A DNA stretch of 64,000 nucleotides from Legionella jamestowniensis (GTDB lineage: Bacteria; Pseudomonadota; Gammaproteobacteria; Legionellales; Legionellaceae). The stretch lies in NCBI RefSeq assembly GCF_001467745.1, contig NZ_LNYG01000008.1, forward strand, positions 180,001 to 244,000. The letters run 5' to 3'. How positions within the stretch are numbered: the stretch's first letter is position 1; every line of letters starts with the position of its first letter. The translations under genes and the position numbers were made by a program. Positions 58,729-64,000 of the stretch are shown here, piece after piece. The notes below the pieces were generated by a model, which saw only the letters and a program-made list of their open reading frames with translations, did no database searches and was not told the origin of the DNA.

Positions 58729-59464
58729 GTTTGCAAAGAATGCACATAATTTGGTACTTTGCGCTCGTGATAAGATTCTTTTAGAACAATTGGCCTCTCA
58801 AATTAAAGAAGCTTATTCTGTTGAAGTCGATATTATTTCTTTAGATTTGAGTCAGAGTGATAGTGCTTTTAAATTAATTGAATCGCTTGAAAAGAAAAAT
58901 TATTTTATAGATTGTCTGGTAAATAATGCAGGTGTGGGTTACTTAGGCGATTTTATATCCATGGACCCGCAAGTGTTAAATCAAATGTTGCAACTTAATA
59001 TGGTCACAGTGAGTGAGTTGACGCGTTATTTTGCTAAAAAATTTGCTCAACTAGGTAAGGGCAAGATACTTCAGGTTTCTTCGACAGCAGCTTTTCAGCC
59101 TGGTCCCTATATGGCTGCTTACTATGCATCCAAAGCCTATGTGAATTCCTTATCGGAAGCGTTGGCCTATGAGCTAAAAGATTCAGGTGTTACTATTTCC
59201 ATTCTTTGTCCAGGCCCTACACAAACCAATTTTTTCCATGACGCGGGTATGGAGGAAAGTTTTCTTGCCAGAGGTGTTTTGGGGGTGATGGCAGCAGAAA
59301 AAGTAGCAAAATTAGCTTATCAAGGATTACAGCGTGGTAAATTATTTATTATTCCTGGTGTAGTTAATAAAATTCTAGCTTATAGCGCTTCGATGTCTCC
59401 GTTTAGAGTGTCGCGCCGAATTACGGCCTTTCTCCATGGAAAAAAAGCGATGCAATCGGAATAA
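58673..59464 (+). CDS. Short-chain dehydrogenase/reductase
   Basis: A 263-aa classical SDR: cofactor motif TGSSKGIG at residues 6-13, NNAGVG, and the active-site YYASKAY (Tyr-x-x-x-Lys) after VSSTAAFQPGPY. The C-terminal part (LSILCPGPTQTNF-like segment) is typical. Cofactor preference looks like NADP(H) from the SK after TGS, but this is a guess; the substrate is unknown. ATG 58673 follows GGAGAGGAA and lies 56 bp inside the phospholipase gene, so the two may be co-expressed. Confidence 0.88.
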   Translation: MTTLITGSSKGIGHALAFEFAKNAHNLVLCARDKILLEQLASQIKEAYSVEVDIISLDLSQSDSAFKLIESLEKKNYFIDCLVNNAGVGYLGDFISMDPQVLNQMLQLNMVTVSELTRYFAKKFAQLGKGKILQVSSTAAFQPGPYMAAYYASKAYVNSLSEALAYELKDSGVTISILCPGPTQTNFFHDAGMEESFLARGVLGVMAAEKVAKLAYQGLQRGKLFIIPGVVNKILAYSASMSPFRVSRRITAFLHGKKAMQSE

Positions 59465-59526
59465 TTCTTCGCAATTCTAACTTAATTTGCCATAATTACG
59501 TGTTCACCAATTAATTTTTCCAATTT

Positions 59527-60165
59527 ATGTCACATGCACTACATCAATATTACTTGCAAGCTATGGGGATAGATGTTTGGGTTTCGCGAGAAAAAAAATC
59601 TTCTTGCGAGAAAAATTTATCCCAATTGGCAAACGAGGTAGCCTCCTGTTCGCGTTGTGTTCTTCACAACACACGCACTCAAACGGTGTTTGCTCGAGGT
59701 AATCCACTTGCCAAATTAATGATTATTGGAGAAGCTCCTGGTTTCTATGAGGATAAACAAGGATTACCATTTGTTGGCAAAGCGGGCATGTTATTAAATC
59801 AAATGTTAAAAAGCGTTGGGTTAACTGAACAGGATGTTTATATAGCAAACGTTTTGAAATGTAGACCCCCTGATAATCGAGATCCGAAGCCGGAAGAAAT
59901 TGTTCATTGCAGTGGTTATCTGGCAGAGCAGATTCAATTAGTAAATCCTCTCTTATTACTTGCCTTGGGGCGTTTTTCTGGTCAGTTTTTAGCAAATAAA
60001 ATTGCGCCTCTTAACCAACTTCGGCAAAAATTCCACTCTTATAATAACATTCCTTTTTTAGTGAGCTATCATCCCGCTTATCTCTTGCGTAATCCTTTCG
60101 ACAAAAAAAAGGCTTATGTTGATCTTTTGACAGTTAAAAAATTTCTAACGGAAAAATCAGTGTGA
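59527..60165 (+). CDS. Uracil-DNA glycosylase, family 4 (iron-sulfur type)
   Basis: A 212-aa protein removing uracil from DNA. Four cysteines fit the 4Fe-4S site: Cys41 and Cys44 (CSRC), Cys112 and Cys128. Motif GEAPGFYEDKQGLPFVGKAG (residues 68-87) is the family-4 active site, and SYHPAYLLRNP is the C-terminal leucine-loop motif. It precedes fimT with a 4-bp overlap. A start at ATG 59527 is the natural choice; the ribosome-binding site is weak. Confidence 0.9.
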   Translation: MSHALHQYYLQAMGIDVWVSREKKSSCEKNLSQLANEVASCSRCVLHNTRTQTVFARGNPLAKLMIIGEAPGFYEDKQGLPFVGKAGMLLNQMLKSVGLTEQDVYIANVLKCRPPDNRDPKPEEIVHCSGYLAEQIQLVNPLLLLALGRFSGQFLANKIAPLNQLRQKFHSYNNIPFLVSYHPAYLLRNPFDKKKAYVDLLTVKKFLTEKSV

Positions 60166-60644
60166 AACCAATACAGGGGATAACTTTACTAGAATTAGTC
60201 TGCTGTCTAGCGCTTGTTTGCCTTTTATTTTTTATGATTGTCCCTTCATATTTTACCATTATTCAACAAAATCAACTTAAAGTAATAGAAGATGAAATAA
60301 GTGATGCAATCCGTTATGCAAGAAAAATGGCACTACTGCATGGGGTCCGCTTAGCTTTAACGCCCTTAGCAGATTCTGACGACTGGTCAAAAGGGATGAT
60401 TCTTTTTATTGATAATGAGCAACATAAGTATCAATCAGATGATAAATTATTACACCAATGGCAATGGCAGAAGCCCGGCTTGCAGATAAAATGGAGAGGT
60501 TTTTTGTCAAATTCCTATCTCTTATTTTCTAGCAACTTAAAACATGCTGCAACAAGTGGTCATTTTGATCTTCTTACTGCTGATACAAAACATACAAAGT
60601 TGATTATTAATCGTTTTGGGCGTGTTAATAAGTCTGTCAGCTAA
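60162..60644 (+). CDS. fimT: FimT/GspH-like type IV minor pilin
   Basis: A 160-aa prepilin: leader MKPIQG, cleavage after Gly6, then ITLLELVCCLALVCLLFFMI with Glu at +5, as needed for PilD processing. The rest has the GspH/FimT shape (DEISDAIRYARKMALLHG, then a beta-rich half). From memory, L. pneumophila FimT is a DNA-binding minor pilin for natural transformation with a GRxR motif near the C-terminus; here the end reads NRFGRVNKSVS, so the motif is altered. It uses GTG 60162 overlapping the glycosylase stop (GTGA). GspH of the type II system is the alternative. Confidence 0.8.
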   Translation: MKPIQGITLLELVCCLALVCLLFFMIVPSYFTIIQQNQLKVIEDEISDAIRYARKMALLHGVRLALTPLADSDDWSKGMILFIDNEQHKYQSDDKLLHQWQWQKPGLQIKWRGFLSNSYLLFSSNLKHAATSGHFDLLTADTKHTKLIINRFGRVNKSVS

Positions 60645-61006
60645 CAAGAAAAAAAACATATATTTTTTAATTTAATAGGTTAACTCTAGCTCCCTACTGC
60701 GAATCCTGGATTGCTTCGTCGCGACGCTCCTCGCAATGACGCCAGTTTAAACCTTTGTTCGTAGTGCAATCAAACTTAAAAGGAAAATCTCTTTCTTTCA
60801 CGTTGTTCGAGGCAGGAGTGAGGATAATTTGTGGAATGATTAAAACTGCAGCAAATCTTGACTTGACGTCATTGCGAGGAGCGTCGCGATAAAGCATTCC
60901 AGGATTCGCAGCCAGGAACTGATTTTAAGCGCCTGTAACCCCCCCAAGTATTATCGACGAGGAGATATGGTATAATTCGCAAAATTTTTGCTGTTATTGC
61001 TCAATT
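60645..61006. other. 362-bp gap fimT-ubiC occupied by an inverted-repeat element
   Basis: No credible gene. Most of the gap is the element at 60697-60911. The last 95 bp hold the ubiC promoter region; TATAAT at 60971-60976 is a good -10 box, 32 bp before the ubiC ATG, though the -35 region is unclear. Confidence 0.6.
60697..60911. repeat. MITE-like element with 45-bp terminal inverted repeats
   Basis: Arms at 60697-60741 (begin CTGCGAATCCTGGATTGCTT, end CGCAATGACG) and 60867-60911 match in inverse at 42 of 45 positions by eye, around 125 bp of interior. The arms contain the widespread repeat that translates as HCEERRDEAIQDSQ. Target-site duplication was not clear. No transposase is present. 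Confidence 0.88.
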
Positions 61007-61522
61007 ATGCCCGATCAAACTGTAAATCCTCCAGAAAGGTTATTACCCTGGCTTACTCATCAACTTTCTTTAACCGATAAATTAAAAAAAGAAAGAGGAG
61101 AGGCTGTTCTGAGTATCCTTAAACAAGAATGGAAAGATTGCAGTTGGTGGGATAAATATGTTCTGGGGTTAAATATCAATCCAGTCATGCACAGAGAAAT
61201 TATAATGACATCGCAAAACAATGCGTGCTGGTATGCGAGAACTATAATCCCTCATGATTGTTATGAGGTAAATACTTCGTTGTTTATACGATTAAAAGAG
61301 GAGTCATTAGGCGTTATAATTTTTGATACTCCCGAAATACAGCGTGAGCGAATAGTTCACTATTCAATTGATAGCACTTCACTGGAATATTATTGGTTGC
61401 CGCATCATTTACGAGAACGGCATTCTTTGTGGGTTAGATTATCCAAATTTGCATTGCCTCAAAGTACTTTTTTTTACCTTGTGGAAATTCTGTTACCTGA
61501 ACTTCTAAGGATAAAAAAATGA
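61007..61522 (+). CDS. ubiC: Chorismate lyase
   Basis: Converts chorismate to 4-hydroxybenzoate and pyruvate, the first step of ubiquinone synthesis. The 171-aa protein has LPWLTHQLSLTDKLKK, WYARTIIPHDCYE (substrate-binding Arg) and FYLVEILLPELL, which corresponds to the active-site Glu in E. coli (TELFLP). It overlaps ubiA by 4 bp (ATGA). Confidence 0.9.
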   Translation: MPDQTVNPPERLLPWLTHQLSLTDKLKKERGEAVLSILKQEWKDCSWWDKYVLGLNINPVMHREIIMTSQNNACWYARTIIPHDCYEVNTSLFIRLKEESLGVIIFDTPEIQRERIVHYSIDSTSLEYYWLPHHLRERHSLWVRLSKFALPQSTFFYLVEILLPELLRIKK

Positions 61523-62364
61523 GATTGCGCCATTATTTTCGCCTACTGCGTCTTCACAAGCCAATCGGTATATTACTCTTGTGGTGGCCGACAGCCTGGG
61601 CACTTTGGCTAGCCAGTGAAGGAAAGCCTCCATCGCTTTTAATACTTTTATTTTTATTAGGCACGGTATGTATGCGATCAGCTGGTTGCGTGATTAATGA
61701 TATTGCTGACAGGCATGTTGATTTGCATGTAGAGCGCACAAAAACAAGACCATTGACTGCAGGCCACGTTACTTTAATGGAGGCTTTTGGTCTGCTGTTC
61801 CTGTTATTATTGCTGGCGTTGTTCGTTTTGCTACAATTACCAAGGCAGTGTTTTTATTATGCTTTGCTCGCCGTCGTTGTCACCCTGTTGTACCCTTTTT
61901 GCAAGCGATTTATTCAAAGCCCGCAATTAATTCTAGGAATTGCTTTTTCAATGGGAATACCCATGGCTTATGCTGCTTTAGATCACAATCTAGATAAAAC
62001 CATGATGCTATTATTATTCATTAATTTTATGTGGGTGGTAACTTATGACACAGAATATGCCATGGTTGATAGAGACGATGATTTGCGTATTGGCGTTAAA
62101 TCGACAGCCATCTTGTTTGCATCCTATGACAAACTGGTGATTGCCTTGCTGCAAATATCATTACATCTTTTATGGCTTCCCCTCGTCATCACATTAAACT
62201 CTTCTTTTTTTTGGGGTTGCTGGATCTATGCTGCATTAAATTTGGCCTATCAACAGAGACTTATCAGTAAACGCGAACCCGTGAATTGTTTAAATGCTTT
62301 TACCAGTAATAATTGGTATGGATTAACGATGTGGCTAGGCCTTATGGGGGCTATGTGGAATTAA
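61519..62364 (+). CDS. ubiA: 4-hydroxybenzoate octaprenyltransferase
   Basis: Membrane prenyltransferase attaching the octaprenyl tail to 4-hydroxybenzoate. The 281-aa protein has about eight hydrophobic segments and both Asp-rich motifs: NDIADRHVD with RTKTRPLTAG, and YDTEYAMVDRDDDLRIGVKS. The start MRLRHYFRLLRLHKPIGILLLWWPT is typical. It is coupled to ubiC. Confidence 0.95.
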   Translation: MRLRHYFRLLRLHKPIGILLLWWPTAWALWLASEGKPPSLLILLFLLGTVCMRSAGCVINDIADRHVDLHVERTKTRPLTAGHVTLMEAFGLLFLLLLLALFVLLQLPRQCFYYALLAVVVTLLYPFCKRFIQSPQLILGIAFSMGIPMAYAALDHNLDKTMMLLLFINFMWVVTYDTEYAMVDRDDDLRIGVKSTAILFASYDKLVIALLQISLHLLWLPLVITLNSSFFWGCWIYAALNLAYQQRLISKREPVNCLNAFTSNNWYGLTMWLGLMGAMWN

Positions 62365-62598
62365 TTCTTTGGTTAGCTCATTTTCCTATTGCACATGTCG
62401 GTTTTTTTAAATACAATCAATACCTTGAATATACCCCCCGAAGAGCAAGATCATACCATTTTAATTAAATTTAATACCACCCTTTTCTTGCGCAAATTTA
62501 CCGTCATCCTGACCCTAACCATGTGAGGGAAGGGGCGGAGCTCATTTAAAAGATCGGGATTGGTAAAGTATGATTTGCCCTGTATACCAAGGATTATA

Positions 62599-63288
62599 AT
62601 GTTAAGGAAGACAACTGTTGGTGGACTAACTCTTATATTAGCAGCCACTCCCTGCTTTGCAGGATTCTATTTGGGTGCTAGTGTTGGACCTGAGGGAGCG
62701 AGTTTTACCCAATCCGCTTATGTAACAAGACCCAACACATTTAGTGTCGTCGATAGAAACCATTTTTCGGGTTTGGGTGTATTTGGTTCTCTTTTTGGTG
62801 GTTACGCTTGGCGTCACAAGCAATTTTATTTGGCCGGTGAGGTTAATGGAAATATCAGTTCTGTTGAATATCAATTAACCAATGACGAGTATCTCCATCA
62901 AAGCTTTTCCAAAACGTATTTTAACATTCGCCATAGCGAAGGTATTGGCTTATTGCCCGGTTACTTTTTGGCTGATACAACTGTATTTTATGGGCGAATC
63001 GGCTATGCAAATGGTCGGTTAAAAATTGTTGAATCTGATCCAACCATTCAAAGCATAACTAAAAATCGTAGCGGCATTCGTTATGGTTTAGGAATAAGGC
63101 ATGCATTAACATCACGCTTCACTTTCATGATGGACTATAGCCAAATTACTTATCAGAGTGTAAAAAGTAGTGTGTTTGAACCCTTTGGAACAGTTACAAA
63201 ACACACAAAAATAAGACCTAATACTGCACAAGTTGGTTTTGGAGTGATATATAATTTTGATCAGCCTGAGCCCATGTATGTTAAGTAG
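62599..63288 (+). CDS. Outer-membrane beta-barrel protein
   Basis: A 229-aa exported protein with signal peptide MLRKTTVGGLTLILAATPCFA. The mature part starts GFYLGASVG and alternates hydrophobic and polar residues in strands (GVFGSLFGGYAW, FYLAGEVNGNIS, FYGRIGYANGRLKIV, FGVIYNF at the end), as in small OmpA/OmpW-like eight-stranded barrels. No periplasmic domain is present. ATG 62599 follows AAGGA; the ORF extends back to 62560 without support. It is the last plus-strand gene of the window. Confidence 0.8.
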   Translation: MLRKTTVGGLTLILAATPCFAGFYLGASVGPEGASFTQSAYVTRPNTFSVVDRNHFSGLGVFGSLFGGYAWRHKQFYLAGEVNGNISSVEYQLTNDEYLHQSFSKTYFNIRHSEGIGLLPGYFLADTTVFYGRIGYANGRLKIVESDPTIQSITKNRSGIRYGLGIRHALTSRFTFMMDYSQITYQSVKSSVFEPFGTVTKHTKIRPNTAQVGFGVIYNFDQPEPMYVK

Positions 63289-63292
63289 GCGA

Positions 63293-63312
63293 TTATATAA
63301 TTAATTATATAA
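63293..63312. other. Perfect 20-bp AT palindrome between convergent genes
   Basis: TTATATAATT and AATTATATAA are exact inverses with no loop. It covers the stop codon of the minus-strand ORF and begins 5 bp after the stop of the beta-barrel gene. It may act in transcription end or simply reflect AT bias. Confidence 0.4.
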
Positions 63313-63666
63313 AGTGCGCTCTTGATGTCTCATGAGAATCTTTAATTTCAGATTCTTTGCTCTGTTCAGATTCTAAATACTCTAAGTAATCAGGTTTGTC
63401 GAATAGTTGCATCATCATCAATTCTTTCGCATTTGGCAATTTTAAACGGTTGTCTGATTTTTCATAAAGAGACTTTATTTCTTCAGCTACTTGACTAATT
63501 AATGCCTCAGTATCTATCTGTAACATCAGATCTGCAAAAATAGTTGCGTTGTGCTCATAAGTTTCAATGAAAGCATAGGAATGAATATACTGGATTGTAA
63601 AAAATTTGCTGCTATCACTGTAGTAATTACAGATCTCGTGCTTCAGCGATATCTGAAAAAATTCAT
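63305..63666 (-). pseudogene. Small ORF, 73 aa as read, apparently 5'-frameshifted from about 120 aa
   Basis: ATG 63526 gives a 73-aa frame, but it has no ribosome-binding site. The same frame stays open upstream for 49 more codons with coding-like sequence (FTIQYIHSYAFIETYEHNA) and no start. An ATG at 63666, 8 bp after the deoC stop, reads MNFFRYR and stops; adding one T to the T6 tract would join it to the open frame as MNFFQISLKHEICNYYSDSS and on to the end, about 120 aa. Either a frameshift mutation, slippage or a sequence error is likely. No function was recognised; the C-terminal 20 residues are polar. Confidence 0.5.
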
Positions 63667-63674
63667 TCGTGGTA

Positions 63675-64000
63675 TTAGTGGGCAGGAGGATTTACTAATT
63701 CATCCAGTAAACTACTAGCGCCAATACGAAACCAGGCTTTATTCACATTACTTTTAAGAACATGCTCAGCAAGACACATGTAAGTAAAGGCTTGAGCAGG
63801 CTGTTTAATGCCTCCTGAAACTTTCAAACCGCAATGGATATCGCTTGCCTCGATTGCTTTTAAAATTGCAAAAGTAGCAGAGGGGGTGGCACCTTGTTTG
63901 GTTTTACCGGTTGACGTTTTTATGAAATTACAACCATTATCAATCAGTTTGCAACTGACATCATAAATTGATTCTAATGTTGGAAAAGCGCTTGTTTCTA
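63675..64000 (-). CDS. deoC: Deoxyribose-phosphate aldolase, 5' end cut by window edge
   Basis: Cleaves 2-deoxyribose 5-phosphate to acetaldehyde and glyceraldehyde 3-phosphate. About 108 C-terminal residues can be read on the minus strand: NFIKTSTGKTKQGATP carries the Schiff-base Lys, CGLKVSGGIKQ the second active-site Lys and phosphate loop, and WFRIGASSLLDELV the end of the barrel. The start is beyond the right edge. The stop at 63675-63677 lies 8 bp from the start of the possibly frameshifted small ORF, which may be co-transcribed. Confidence 0.93.
   Translation of the reverse strand, partial: ETSAFPTLESIYDVSCKLIDNGCNFIKTSTGKTKQGATPSATFAILKAIEASDIHCGLKVSGGIKQPAQAFTYMCLAEHVLKSNVNKAWFRIGASSLLDELVNPPAH

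Noticed and set aside
60694..60897. Minus-strand 67-aa ORF containing HCEERRDEAIQDSQ
   Set aside because: This peptide is the translation of a widespread intergenic repeat; the ORF lies wholly within the inverted-repeat element and has no ribosome-binding site.
1..64000. CRISPR arrays, prophage, insertion sequences or restriction-modification genes
   Set aside because: No regularly spaced direct repeats, integrase, transposase or Cas/REase-like protein was found on either strand.

Overview
The window looks like a chromosomal segment of a Legionella species (Gammaproteobacteria, roughly 40% GC). The main reasons are: an lspD-lspE pair for type II secretion; a patatin-like phospholipase of the VpdC type placed after gyrA-serC-aroA-cmk-rpsA, lapA-lapB and pyrF, followed by a FimT-like pilin (from memory the same neighbourhood as in L. 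pneumophila); a GyrA with Thr at position 83; and large proteins without bacterial housekeeping relatives that look like Dot/Icm effectors. I ran no database search, so names rest on motifs and recalled family sequences.

Layout. 1-3649: the end of trpA, then glnS and cysS. 3725-9623: an accessory block of four unrecognised genes: a 1068-aa protein with about ten LPExxRL repeats and a C-terminal hydrophobic segment, a secreted Ser/Thr-rich protein, a C39-peptidase-like protein and a 269-aa protein. 9632-13524: lspE and lspD; the secretin carries an N-terminal SPOR domain. 13710-13786: elongator tRNA-Met. 13979-18389, minus strand: degQ, pgeF, rluD and miaB, closely packed. 18404-20756: an MFS transporter and a divergent MerR-type regulator with a B12-domain-like C-terminus that lacks the cobalamin-ligand motif. 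20991-23340: a CPA2 antiporter, ampE and a Cys-rich lipoprotein. 23364-29279: the pyruvate dehydrogenase genes aceE, aceF and lpdA. 29525-34357: rimI and a two-gene RND efflux pump. 34354-37223: an exonuclease, an SLT-like lipoprotein, adk and a thioredoxin-like gene. 37247-42735: glycerol use (glpD and glpK, divergent), an amidohydrolase and gltA. 42880-43752: a nucleoside phosphorylase. 43955-55484: gyrA, serC, aroA, cmk, rpsA, lapA, lapB, a DegT aminotransferase and pyrF. 56047-60644: the VpdC-like phospholipase, an SDR, a family-4 uracil-DNA glycosylase and fimT. 61007-62364: ubiC-ubiA. 62599 to the end: an outer-membrane beta-barrel protein, a small ORF that appears frameshifted, and the 3' part of deoC.

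The genes mostly supply core metabolism (translation, PDH complex, citrate synthase, glycerol, aromatic amino acids, ubiquinone, pyrimidines) with envelope functions (LapA/LapB, DegQ, T2SS, RND pump). The less ordinary material is in the 3.7-9.6 kb block, in the VpdC-like effector, and in gene-free gaps that carry two families of dispersed palindromic repeats: a GC-rich family at 41354, 51585 and 55766, and a family resembling the common HCEERxDEAI-encoding repeat at 52117 and 60697. No CRISPR array, phage, transposase or complete novel defence system was seen.
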